Assembly (NCBI RefSeq): GCF_937997535.1
Contig: NZ_CALKTT010000030.1
Location: 1 to 18,599 of the forward strand
DNA: 18,599 nt
Source of the DNA: an uncultured Campylobacter sp.
GTDB lineage: Bacteria > Campylobacterota > Campylobacteria > Campylobacterales > Campylobacteraceae
Direction of reading: 5' to 3'
The notes beneath the pieces are model-generated. The model was given only the letters and a program-made list of their open reading frames with translations, made no database searches and was not told the origin of the DNA. A program made the position numbers and the translations under genes. Within the stretch, counting starts at the first letter, position 1; the number at the start of each line of letters is the position of its first letter. Positions 6,968-14,548 of this stretch are shown piece by piece.

Positions 6968-6973
6968 TTAGCC
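6951..6973 (-). terminator. Palindrome at the end of rho, possible terminator
   Basis: GGCTAAATTT (6951-6960) and AAATTTAGCC (6964-6973) are perfect 10-base arms with a 3-base loop. The palindrome overlaps the rho stop codon (6970-6968). On the minus strand it is followed by TTATTC, only a weak U-tract. It is symmetric and could also act on transcripts arriving from the convergent gene at 5816. Confidence 0.45.
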
Positions 6974-8314
6974 GTTCATTATCGATAGCAGCTCGGTGTT
7001 GTCTTTGGTTTTTAGCATCTTGGCGTATAAAAATTTCAGCGCCTCGACGTCGTCCATCGTCGAGATAGCCGAGCGCAACGCCCAGATTTTTTGCAGATTT
7101 TCGCTGCCTTGCAAAAGCTCCTCTTTGCGCGTGCCGGACTTGGTGATATTGATCGCGGGGTAAATTCTACGATCCGAGATGTTGCGATCGAGGATGATCT
7201 CGCTGTTGCCCGTACCTTTGAACTCCTCGAAGATCACGTCATCCATTCGCGAGCCAGTCTCGATGAGTGCGGTAGCGACGATGGTAAGCGAGCCGCCGTT
7301 TTCGATATTTCGCGCCGCACCAAAGAAGCGCTTCGGTTTATGCAGGGCGTTTGCGTCCACGCCGCCGCTTAGGACTTTGCCGCTGCTAGGCGTGACGGTG
7401 TTGTAGGCGCGCGCAAGGCGGGTGATGCTATCAAGCAGGATGACGACGTCCTTGCCATTTTCGACAGCGCGTTTTGCCTTTTCGATGACGAGCTCGGCGA
7501 CGCGGACGTGGTTGAATGCGGGCTGATCGAAGGTCGAGCTAAATACCTCGCCGCGTACGCTGCGCTCCATGTCGGTGACCTCCTCCGGGCGCTCGTCGAC
7601 TAGCAGCACCAAAAGCTCGACCTCGGGGTGGTTGCGCGTAATGCCGTTGGCAAGCTCTTTCATTAGCTCCGTTTTACCGCTACGCGGAGGCGCCGTGATG
7701 AGCCCGCGCTGCCCCTTGCCGATCGGGGTGAAAAGATCAAGCACGCGACCGGTAAGGCGCATAGGATCGTATTCGAGCTTGAGCTTTTCGGTCGGAAAAA
7801 GCGGCGTGAGATTGTCAAATAGCGGGCGCTCTCTGGCCTCTTGGATCGATTTATAATTGATCGCCTCGATCTTTAAGAGCGCGTAGTACTTCTCCTGATC
7901 CTTCGGCTCGCGCACCTGGCCCGTGACGATGTCGCCGACGCGCAGGGCGAATTTACGGATCTGGCTTAGGCTCACGTAGGCGTCGTTGGCACTGTCGCTT
8001 AAATTTGAATCTATGCCGCGCAAAAAGCCGTAACCCTCGGCGGTAACCTCCAAAATCCCCGTAAAAAGTATGAAGCCGCCCTGCTTCGTCTGCATGCGTA
8101 AAATTTCAAAAACTAGCGCTTGGCGGCGGAATTCTCGCGGGTTTTCGACGCCAAGTTCGTCTGCTATGGCGATGAGATTTTCAAGATCCATCGAGCGGAG
8201 CTCCTCAATCTGGTAGCCCTCGACGGGAACGTGCGTTTTAGCGTAAGTTTTTCTGCCGTTTTGATTAGAATTTGAAACGGCGGTCTGAGCGGAATTTTGA
8301 TTTGTATTTTCCAT
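6968..8314 (-). CDS. rho: Transcription termination factor Rho
   Basis: Rho is the hexameric RNA-dependent ATPase that ends transcription at C-rich unstructured RNA. All hallmarks are present in 448 aa. The N-terminal Rho domain is at about 35-75. The cold-shock-like RNA-binding domain has G-Y-G-F-L-R at 95-99. Walker A A-P-P-R-S-G-K-T is at 208-215 and Walker B V-V-I-L-L-D at 290-295. The Q/R-loop region L-S-G-G-V-D-A-N-A-L-H-K-P-K-R-F-F-G-A-A-R is at 315-335. The first 25 residues are a Gln/Asn-rich leader before the helical domain. ATG at 8314 has GAGG just upstream. The gene starts 62 bases after accA ends, on the same strand, so it may be partly transcribed with the fatty acid genes. Confidence 0.97.
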   Translation of the reverse strand: MENTNQNSAQTAVSNSNQNGRKTYAKTHVPVEGYQIEELRSMDLENLIAIADELGVENPREFRRQALVFEILRMQTKQGGFILFTGILEVTAEGYGFLRGIDSNLSDSANDAYVSLSQIRKFALRVGDIVTGQVREPKDQEKYYALLKIEAINYKSIQEARERPLFDNLTPLFPTEKLKLEYDPMRLTGRVLDLFTPIGKGQRGLITAPPRSGKTELMKELANGITRNHPEVELLVLLVDERPEEVTDMERSVRGEVFSSTFDQPAFNHVRVAELVIEKAKRAVENGKDVVILLDSITRLARAYNTVTPSSGKVLSGGVDANALHKPKRFFGAARNIENGGSLTIVATALIETGSRMDDVIFEEFKGTGNSEIILDRNISDRRIYPAINITKSGTRKEELLQGSENLQKIWALRSAISTMDDVEALKFLYAKMLKTKDNTELLSIMNG

Positions 8315-8376
8315 TTGTCCTCTTAGAGTGTGAAGTTATTAAATTTAGTTTTAAAAAAAGTTGCGAAATTTAAAAT

Positions 8377-9315
8377 TTAGTTTTCTTTGTAAGCACCGAA
8401 CCTTAAAATTTTTTGTTGCCTTCTACTGATGAGCTCGTCTATGCTAAGATCGTCTAGCTTGTGCAGCTCGGTTAAGACGTAGTTTCCAAGTGCTTTTATC
8501 GCGCCGTCTTTATCTCTGTGAGCGCCCGTTTTGGGCTCTTTGATCACGTCATCAACCAAGCCCAGCTCTTTTAGCTCCTCGGCGGTGATCTTTAGCGCCT
8601 TCGTAGCAGCCTCGCTCTTGCTCGGATCATTCCACAAAATCGCGGCACAGCCCTCAGGAGAGATGACCGAGAAAATTGAGTTTTGAAGCATCGCCAGCCG
8701 ATCAGCCACGCCGATAGCCAAAGCTCCACCGCTGCCGCCTTCCCCTATAACGACGGCGATCGTAGGAGTTTTAAGATCGCTAAGCTCATATAAATTTCGC
8801 GCGATAGCCTCGCTTTGGCCGCGTTCCTCAGCTCCGAGTCCCGGATATGCGCCCGGAGTGTCGATCAAAAACAAAATAGGAAGGTTAAATTTTTCGGCAA
8901 GTTTCGCTACGCGCAGTGCCTTGCGATAGCCCTCCGGATGCGGCATGCCGAAATTTCGCTTCAGCTTATTTTTGGTACCGCGACCCTTCTGCTCGGCGAT
9001 CACGGCGATTTTGCGATTACCCATAATGCCCAGATAGCACACGATCGAAGGATCGTCTCTAAAGGCGCGGTCGCCGTGAAGCTCCCTAGAGTCCTGCAAA
9101 AGCGCGCGAATATAATCGATCGCGTAAGGGCGATCCGGATGGCGCGCAAGCTGAAGCCTTTGGTATTCGTTTAAATTCTTATAAACTTTAGAAATTTCTT
9201 TTTCGAGGTTCTTATTTAAAATTTCGACCGCGTCTTCATCGCCGCGAATTTTTGCAGCGGTAATGTCCTCGTCGATCTGCTTTATAGACTTTTCAAAGTC
9301 CAAATAACTCGCCAT
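8377..9315 (-). CDS. accA: Acetyl-CoA carboxylase carboxyltransferase subunit alpha
   Basis: AccA pairs with AccD to move the carboxyl group from biotin-BCCP to acetyl-CoA, giving malonyl-CoA, the committed step of fatty acid synthesis. The 312-aa length is normal. Visible landmarks are the N-terminal coiled helices, L-A-R-H-P-x-R-P-Y-A-x-D-Y-I at 56-69, E-L-H-G-D-R at 78-83, I-D-T-P-G-A-Y-P-G at 151-159 and G-E-G-G-S-G-G-A-L-A at 191-200, which forms the crotonase-fold oxyanion region. Its ATG shares one base with the fabF stop (TAATG), a sign of translational coupling. accD is not in the window. Confidence 0.97.
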   Translation of the reverse strand: MASYLDFEKSIKQIDEDITAAKIRGDEDAVEILNKNLEKEISKVYKNLNEYQRLQLARHPDRPYAIDYIRALLQDSRELHGDRAFRDDPSIVCYLGIMGNRKIAVIAEQKGRGTKNKLKRNFGMPHPEGYRKALRVAKLAEKFNLPILFLIDTPGAYPGLGAEERGQSEAIARNLYELSDLKTPTIAVVIGEGGSGGALAIGVADRLAMLQNSIFSVISPEGCAAILWNDPSKSEAATKALKITAEELKELGLVDDVIKEPKTGAHRDKDGAIKALGNYVLTELHKLDDLSIDELISRRQQKILRFGAYKEN

Positions 9316-10532
9316 TAATCTACTCTTTTGAAAATAAGCGATGCGTTCGTGCCGCCGAATCCGAAGTTATTGCTCATAACGCAATCGAGTTTGGCTTTTC
9401 TAGCGACGTTTGGCACATAGTCCAAATCGCAATCTGGATCTTTTGAAATTTGATTTATCGTAGGCGGTATGATGCTGTTTTGCATCGCTAAAAGGCTGAT
9501 CGCAGCCTCTACCGCTCCGGCAGCGCCCAGGCAATGTCCTAGCTGGCCCTTGGTGGAGCTGACCGCAGGCACCTTCCCCTCGCCGAAAAGCTCTTTTAAA
9601 GCCGCGGTTTCGTTTTTATCGTTTATCGCGGTGGACGTTCCGTGAGCGTTGATATAATCAATCTTCGGGCGTCCCGCCATTTCGTAGGCCTTTTTCATAG
9701 CGCGGATCGGGCCGTCTAGGCTAGGCGAAGTGATATGATAAGCATCGCCGCTAGCGCCGAATCCTACGAGCTCGCCGTAAATTTTAGCGCCGCGCGCTTT
9801 TGCGTCCTCTAGCTCTTCTAAAACTAAAGCCGCCGCGCCTTCGCCCATAACAAAGCCATTTCGCTCCGCATCAAACGGACGTGAAGCGTGCGCAGGATCG
9901 TCATTTCTAGCACAAAGCGCCTTCATCGCAGCAAATCCGCCGATACCTACGGGGCAAACCGCAGCCTCGGCTCCCACTGCGAGCATCTTTTTCGCTTCGC
10001 CAATCATGATAACTCTCGCAGCGTCCATAATCGCATGCGCGGAAGCCGCACAAGCCGTAACGCTGGATAAATTCGGACCTTTTAATTTATAATATATCGA
10101 AACAAAGCCGCCGAGCATATTTACTAATGCAGAGGGGATAAAAAACGGAGAAATTCGCCTAGGGCCGCGCTGCAAGCAGGTATTGGCATTTATCTCGATA
10201 TTCGGCAAACCGCCGATACCGCTAGCGGAGCTAACGCCGAATTCGTCGCTATCGAAACCGCTAAATTTAGCGTCATCCATAGCTTCGCCCGCGGCTTTAA
10301 GCCCCAGCTGGATAAATCTATCCATCTTTTTTATCTCTTTTCCATCCTCGATTATGCTCGAAGGATCGAAACCTTTTACTTCAGCTGCAATTTGAACCGG
10401 AAATTCGCTAGCGTCAAAGAGCGAAATTTTATCAACCCCGGTTTTTCCGTTACAGATATTTTCAAAACTGCTCTGTTTGTCAAGCCCGAGAGAGGTTATC
10501 ATCCCGATGCCCGTTACTACGACTCGTTTCAA
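9315..10532 (-). CDS. fabF: Beta-ketoacyl-ACP synthase II
   Basis: FabF condenses malonyl-ACP with a growing acyl-ACP in fatty acid elongation. In 405 aa the thiolase fold carries nucleophile Cys161 in T-A-C-A-A-S-A-H, His297 in N-A-H-G-T-S-T, Lys328 in S-S-T-K-G-Q and His333 in L-G-H-C-L-G-A-A-G-A. The glycine-rich N-N-F-G-F-G-G-T-N-A-S tail is at 388-398. The start codon is TTG at 10532; AAGGA lies nine bases upstream, and only 18 bases separate it from the acpP stop. It follows acpP as in many bacteria. No fabH or fabB is visible here. Confidence 0.97.
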   Translation of the reverse strand: MKRVVVTGIGMITSLGLDKQSSFENICNGKTGVDKISLFDASEFPVQIAAEVKGFDPSSIIEDGKEIKKMDRFIQLGLKAAGEAMDDAKFSGFDSDEFGVSSASGIGGLPNIEINANTCLQRGPRRISPFFIPSALVNMLGGFVSIYYKLKGPNLSSVTACAASAHAIMDAARVIMIGEAKKMLAVGAEAAVCPVGIGGFAAMKALCARNDDPAHASRPFDAERNGFVMGEGAAALVLEELEDAKARGAKIYGELVGFGASGDAYHITSPSLDGPIRAMKKAYEMAGRPKIDYINAHGTSTAINDKNETAALKELFGEGKVPAVSSTKGQLGHCLGAAGAVEAAISLLAMQNSIIPPTINQISKDPDCDLDYVPNVARKAKLDCVMSNNFGFGGTNASLIFKRVD

Positions 10533-10550
10533 AACCGCTTCCTTAAAATT

Positions 10551-10787
10551 TTATTTCTTAGGCAAATTTTCTATATAATCTACTACGTCTTTAATGCTTA
10601 CTAACTTTTCGGACTCGCTATCAGGGATCTCGATACCGAATTTCTCCTCTAAAGCCATTACAAGCTCAACTACGTCAAGAGAGTCCGCGCCCAAATCCTC
10701 GATAATTTTCGAATCTAGCTTAACCTGATCCGGGCTAACGCTTAGTTGTTCTACAACTACGTCTCTTACATCTTCAAATACTGCCAT
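10551..10787 (-). CDS. acpP: Acyl carrier protein
   Basis: The 78-aa acidic four-helix protein carries acyl intermediates on a 4'-phosphopantetheine attached to Ser36, in the motif G-A-D-S-L-D at 33-38. It serves FabG, FabF and the other fatty acid enzymes. ATG at 10787 follows AGGAG at good spacing. It lies 68 bases after fabG with a possible promoter in the gap, which would allow the high expression usual for this protein. Confidence 0.98.
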   Translation of the reverse strand: MAVFEDVRDVVVEQLSVSPDQVKLDSKIIEDLGADSLDVVELVMALEEKFGIEIPDSESEKLVSIKDVVDYIENLPKK

Positions 10788-10822
10788 TTTAGCACTCCTT
10801 TAAAAAAATACCGCGTAATTCT

Positions 10823-10828
10823 ATAATA
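10823..10828 (-). promoter_or_regulatory. Candidate internal -10 of acpP
   Basis: The minus strand reads AAATATTATAGAAT, giving TATTAT about 36 bases before the acpP ATG in the fabG-acpP gap. The match is imperfect and rests on position. Confidence 0.35.
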
Positions 10829-10855
10829 TTTAACCTTAAATTCCGCTATTTAACG

Positions 10856-11599
10856 CTACATATAGAGCCCGCCGTTGATTTTAAGCGTCTCTCCCGTAAT
10901 GTAGCCCGCGCCGTCGCTAAGCAAAAACGCAACTCCTTCAGCGACGTCGCTCGTGCTTCCGAGACGCTTAAGCGGGATGCTCGCTTCGTAGCTTGCTTTT
11001 ACGTCGTCGCTTAGCGCGTCCGTCATATCCGTAGCGATGAAGCCCGGAGTTATGCAATTAAAGCGGATGCCGCGCGCGGCGCCCTCTTTTGCGAAACTCT
11101 TGCTCATCGCGATCATTCCGCCCTTGCTCGCGCTGTAATTGACCTGCCCGGCGTTTCCCATTTCGCCGACGATCGAGGCGATGTTTACGACCGCGCCGAA
11201 GCGCTTTTTGCTCATCAGCTTTAGAGCTTCGCGGCAGCCGATGAAGGCGCTGCTTAAATTTGCTTCGATCACGCCCATGAAGTCTTCCAGCTTCATCCTA
11301 AGCGCGAGCTTGTCGTTCGTGACGCCCGCGTTATTTACGAGATAGCTTAGCTCGCCGTCGCTTTGCGCGATCAGGGCAATCGCCTCGCTAAATTCCGCTT
11401 CGTTCGTCGCGTCAAATTTTATCACCGCACCCTCTCCGCCGTTTGCGCGGATCTCCTCTAGCAGCGCGTCAGCTATCTCGGGCTTTGAGCGATAATTGAT
11501 CCATACCTTAAGCCCATAGCCTGCTAAAGTCCTTGCAATCTGCGCGCCGATACCGCGGCTTGCGCCCGTGATTAAAACGTTTTTTCCACTAAATTTCAT
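10856..11599 (-). CDS. fabG: 3-oxoacyl-ACP reductase
   Basis: FabG reduces 3-oxoacyl-ACP with NADPH, the first reductive step in fatty acid elongation. The 247-aa short-chain dehydrogenase has the cofactor motif T-G-A-S-R-G-I-G at 11-18, N-N-A-G at 89-92, and the full catalytic set Asn114, Ser142, Tyr155 and Lys159 (Y-S-A-S-K). The C-terminus G-E-T-L-K-I-N-G-G-L-Y-M is typical of FabG. ATG at 11599 has AAAGGA upstream. Position next to acpP and fabF supports FabG over other members of this large family. Confidence 0.95.
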   Translation of the reverse strand: MKFSGKNVLITGASRGIGAQIARTLAGYGLKVWINYRSKPEIADALLEEIRANGGEGAVIKFDATNEAEFSEAIALIAQSDGELSYLVNNAGVTNDKLALRMKLEDFMGVIEANLSSAFIGCREALKLMSKKRFGAVVNIASIVGEMGNAGQVNYSASKGGMIAMSKSFAKEGAARGIRFNCITPGFIATDMTDALSDDVKASYEASIPLKRLGSTSDVAEGVAFLLSDGAGYITGETLKINGGLYM

Positions 11600-11700
11600 A
11601 CTTGTCCTTTTGTTAAAATTTTAATCTCTAGCGTAAATTTATCCAAATTTACCTAAATTTTAGCAGTTTAAACCTACTCGCGAGCTGCGCCGTTTAAATT

Positions 11701-13167
11701 TCAAAATAGCGCTTCATCCATCTCAACGGGCTTTGGTAGCCCCATTAGCTTTAGCACGGTCGCTGCGACGTTGCTAAGCCCTAGCCCGCTTTTTAGTTCG
11801 CGCACGCCCTCGCCCGCGACGAAACAAAATACGTCAAAGGTCGTGTGGTTGGTTAAAATTTCGCCGTCCGCGTCTCGCATCGCCTCACAGTTGCCGTGAT
11901 CGCTGATCTGGACATAGGCGTAATCGTGCGCCTTCGCCGCGTTTAAAATTTTACCGATACACTCATCCACCGCTTCGACCGCCTTTACCGCGGCGTCGTA
12001 ATTGCCCGTGTGTCCGACCATATCGCCGTTTGCGAAATTTACGACGATGAAATCGATCCCCGCTTCGATGCCGCGGATCACCGCATCGCACACCGCAGGC
12101 GCGCTCATCTGCGGCTGCTCGTCGTAAGTTTTTACTTTCGGGCTCGGGATCAGCACGCGAGTTTCGTTCGGAAGCGGCTCTTCGACGCCGCCGTTAAAGA
12201 AAAACGTCACGTGCGCGTATTTTTCGGTCTCGGCGGTGTGAAGCTGCGTAAGACCGGCTTCCGCGATCACTTCGCAAAGCGTGTTTTTAAGCACGGGCTT
12301 CTCAAAAAGCAGAGGAAATTTAAAGCTCGCGTCGTACTCGCTCATCGTGATTAAATTTTGCACGACGAATTTTCGCTCAAATTCGCCGAAACTCTCATCG
12401 CCCAAGGCCGCGCAAAGCTCCCTAGCGCGATCGTTTCTAAAATTTATAAAAATCACTCCGTCGTCCGCGCCGATACCGCCAAAGCCGTTAAAGCTCGCGG
12501 GCTCGATAAACTCGTCGCTCACGCCGCGCTTGTAGCTTTGCAGCATGTACTGGCTAGGCGAAATTTCAAGCGGCGCCGCTTCGCCCATAAGCACGTCGTA
12601 AGCGCGCCTTACGCGATCAAAGCGCTTGTCGCGATCCATCGCGTAAAAGCGCCCGCTCACGCTGCCGACTTTAAATTTAACCTGTAGATGCTTTAAAAAT
12701 TCCGCCCCGCTGCTCGGCGAAACGTCGCGCCCGTCGGTGATGGCGTGCGCCCAGGTCTCGCAACCCGCATTCTGCGCTATCTCGCAGATCGCGTCGAAAT
12801 GGCGCAGATGCGAATGTACGCCGCCGTCGCTGTAAAGCCCTATGACGTGCACTCTGTGGCACTTTGAAAGCAGGCTTTGTAGCGCTTCGTTTTTCTCAAG
12901 CGAGCCCTCATCGATCGCACGATCGATTTTGACTAGGTTTTGATACAGAATTCTGCCGCTTCCGATCGTCATGTGCCCTACTTCGCTATTTCCCATCTGC
13001 CCCTGCGGCAAGCCCACGGCAAGCCCCGAGGTGCGCAGCAGCGTATTGGGCACGTTTTTAAAAAGATAATCATAGGCGGGCTTTTTCGCATTCGCAAACG
13101 CGTTAAATTTATCGCTCGCGTTAAAGCCGATGCCGTCGGTGATGAGTAAAATCGTCTTTTGCCTCAT
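11701..13167 (-). CDS. gpmI: 2,3-bisphosphoglycerate-independent phosphoglycerate mutase
   Basis: The enzyme interconverts 3- and 2-phosphoglycerate in glycolysis and gluconeogenesis using two Mn2+ ions. The 488-aa protein shows metal ligand Asp11 (L-I-T-D-G) and phosphoserine Ser61 in Q-M-G-N-S-E-V-G-H. S-D-G-G-V-H-S-H is at 113-120, T-D-G-R-D at 144-148 and G-R-F-Y-A-M-D-R-D at 172-180. In the phosphatase domain are N-F-A-N-G-D-M-V-G-H-T-G and S-D-H-G-N-C-E. Length is close to other Campylobacter forms. ATG at 13167 follows TAGGAG. It begins the minus-strand run leading to fabG (101-base gap) and is divergent from mraY. Confidence 0.97.
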   Translation of the reverse strand: MRQKTILLITDGIGFNASDKFNAFANAKKPAYDYLFKNVPNTLLRTSGLAVGLPQGQMGNSEVGHMTIGSGRILYQNLVKIDRAIDEGSLEKNEALQSLLSKCHRVHVIGLYSDGGVHSHLRHFDAICEIAQNAGCETWAHAITDGRDVSPSSGAEFLKHLQVKFKVGSVSGRFYAMDRDKRFDRVRRAYDVLMGEAAPLEISPSQYMLQSYKRGVSDEFIEPASFNGFGGIGADDGVIFINFRNDRARELCAALGDESFGEFERKFVVQNLITMSEYDASFKFPLLFEKPVLKNTLCEVIAEAGLTQLHTAETEKYAHVTFFFNGGVEEPLPNETRVLIPSPKVKTYDEQPQMSAPAVCDAVIRGIEAGIDFIVVNFANGDMVGHTGNYDAAVKAVEAVDECIGKILNAAKAHDYAYVQISDHGNCEAMRDADGEILTNHTTFDVFCFVAGEGVRELKSGLGLSNVAATVLKLMGLPKPVEMDEALF

Positions 13168-13194
13168 TTTGGCTCCTAAATTTCGTCTAAATTT

Positions 13195-13228
13195 CGCCGC
13201 ACAGGTCTTTTAAAGCAGGTCTGCGGCG
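13195..13228 (-). promoter_or_regulatory. GC-rich hairpin in the gpmI leader
   Basis: CGCCGCA (13195-13201) pairs with TGCGGCG (13222-13228). The 20-base loop contains a direct repeat CAGGTC / CAGGTC. It lies in the probable gpmI 5' untranslated RNA, downstream of the TATAAT at 13251-13246 and about 28 bases before the ATG. A regulatory role is possible but unproven. Confidence 0.3.
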
Positions 13229-13245
13229 CTGTTTTTACGAGCGGC

Positions 13246-13251
13246 ATTATA
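13246..13251 (-). promoter_or_regulatory. Consensus -10 (TATAAT) of gpmI
   Basis: The minus strand reads AAAAAAAAGTATAATGCCGC, a perfect -10 hexamer after an A8 run. It would give a leader of about 70 bases. The eleven bases from TATAAT on are identical to the nitroreductase promoter. Confidence 0.6.
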
Positions 13252-13311
13252 CTTTTTTTTGGCAAATGCGGCAAAATTTCATCCGTCCTAAAAGCTAAAT
13301 TTTACCTCTTT

Positions 13312-13317
13312 TATACT
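13312..13317 (+). promoter_or_regulatory. Candidate -10 of mraY
   Basis: TATACT, after a T-rich stretch (TTTTACCTCTTT), about 49 bases before the mraY start and divergent from the gpmI promoter. Confidence 0.4.
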
Positions 13318-13365
13318 AGAATGCGCGTTTTCATATAAAATTTCATAAAATTTAAAAGGCAAACT

Positions 13366-14430
13366 TTGTTTTATTATCTTTACCATCTTACGAATATAAA
13401 TTTCTTCCAATACATCACCGCGCGCGCAGGCCTTGCGTTTTTTATCGCTTTTTGTTTTTCGGTCTGGGCTATGCCGCGGTTTATCCGCTGGGCGCAAAAT
13501 AGACACGCCGCACAGCCCATCTACGAGCTCGCGCCGCAAAACCATCAGAAAAAGAGCAAAACCCCCACGATGGGCGGGCTCGTTTTTGTTACCGCCGCGG
13601 TGCTTGCTAGCCTGCTGTGCGCCAAGCTAAACAACGTCTTCGTACTCTGCGGATTGCTTTGTTTGGTGGGCTTTGGATACATTGGCTTTAAGGACGATAT
13701 CTCTAAAATTTTAGGCCGCCAAAACCACGCAGGTCTTAGCGCACGGGCTAAATTTGCACTACAAAATTTCTTAGCTTTTCTGATCGGGGCTACGCTTTAT
13801 GCTTTTAGCGACCTGGGCGGGGAATTTTTCGTACCGTTTTTCAAATACCCTCTGCTAAATTTATGGATCTTCGCGCCGCTATTTTGGACGATCGTGATAA
13901 GCGCGAGCTCAAACGCGGTAAATTTAACCGACGGGCTAGACGGGCTAGCGACCATCCCGTCGGTGTTTTCGCTCTGCAGCTTGGGCGTGTTTGCCTATCT
14001 TTGCGGGCATGCGATCTACTCACAATATCTCTTGCTGCCGCGCGTCGCGGGCGCGGGCGAGGTCTGCATCATCGTCTCGGCGCTGATCGGCGCGCTGCTT
14101 GGGTTTTTGTGGTTTAACTGCTATCCCGCCGAAGTCTTTATGGGCGACAGCGGTAGCCTCAGCGTGGGCGCGTTTTTAGGGTACTGCGCGGTCATCACGA
14201 AAAATGAAATTTTGCTCATAATGATCGGCTTCGTCTTCGTCATCGAAACGCTCAGCGTGATCTTGCAAGTGGGCAGCTTTAAAATTTTCAAACGCAGAAT
14301 TTTCCTGATGGCGCCGATACACCACCATTTTGAGCTTAAAGGCTGGGTCGAAAACAAAATCATAATCCGCTTTTGGATCATAGCGCTGATCGCAAATATC
14401 ATAGCGCTGACGTCGCTGAAACTGAGATAA
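13366..14430 (+). CDS. mraY: Phospho-N-acetylmuramoyl-pentapeptide transferase
   Basis: MraY attaches UDP-MurNAc-pentapeptide to undecaprenyl phosphate in the inner membrane, producing lipid I for peptidoglycan. The 354-aa, about ten-span protein has K-T-P-T-M-G-G at 65-71, the Asp110-Asp111 pair in G-F-K-D-D, N-L-T-D-G-L-D-G-L-A at 186-195, F-M-G-D-S-G-S-L at 258-265, and the signature A-P-I-H-H-H-F-E at 316-323. The start is TTG at 13366, preceded by AAAAGG nine bases upstream. M-F-Y-Y-L is the expected beginning. murD follows on the same strand. Confidence 0.96.
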   Translation: MFYYLYHLTNINFFQYITARAGLAFFIAFCFSVWAMPRFIRWAQNRHAAQPIYELAPQNHQKKSKTPTMGGLVFVTAAVLASLLCAKLNNVFVLCGLLCLVGFGYIGFKDDISKILGRQNHAGLSARAKFALQNFLAFLIGATLYAFSDLGGEFFVPFFKYPLLNLWIFAPLFWTIVISASSNAVNLTDGLDGLATIPSVFSLCSLGVFAYLCGHAIYSQYLLLPRVAGAGEVCIIVSALIGALLGFLWFNCYPAEVFMGDSGSLSVGAFLGYCAVITKNEILLIMIGFVFVIETLSVILQVGSFKIFKRRIFLMAPIHHHFELKGWVENKIIIRFWIIALIANIIALTSLKLR

Positions 14431-14431
14431 A

Positions 14432-14548
14432 ATGCGAGCGCAAATTGAACCCGACTTCGAAACGGCGCGCGAAAAATACGGCGAAACGGCTGAGCTTAGC
14501 GCGGGCGAGATAACTCAAATTTTATGGGGCGAAAGGGGAGAAAAATGA
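14432..14548 (+). CDS. Possible small ORF (38 aa) between mraY and murD
   Basis: An ATG one base after the mraY stop opens 38 codons ending in TGA that overlaps the murD ATG (ATGA). The peptide starts MRAQIEPDFETAREKYGETA and is acidic and likely helical, with codon use like its neighbours. There is no clear ribosome binding site, so translation would depend on coupling to mraY. It may be a real small protein, a device that couples mraY and murD translation, or chance. I know of no homologue. Confidence 0.35.
   Translation: MRAQIEPDFETAREKYGETAELSAGEITQILWGERGEK

Noticed and set aside
6832..7068. 78-codon plus-strand frame overlapping the end of rho
   Set aside because: Lys/Arg/Ser-rich composition, no ribosome binding site, and its second half is antisense to rho.
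12010..12354. 114-codon frame opposite gpmI
   Set aside because: Antisense shadow of a clearly conserved gene, with no motif of its own.
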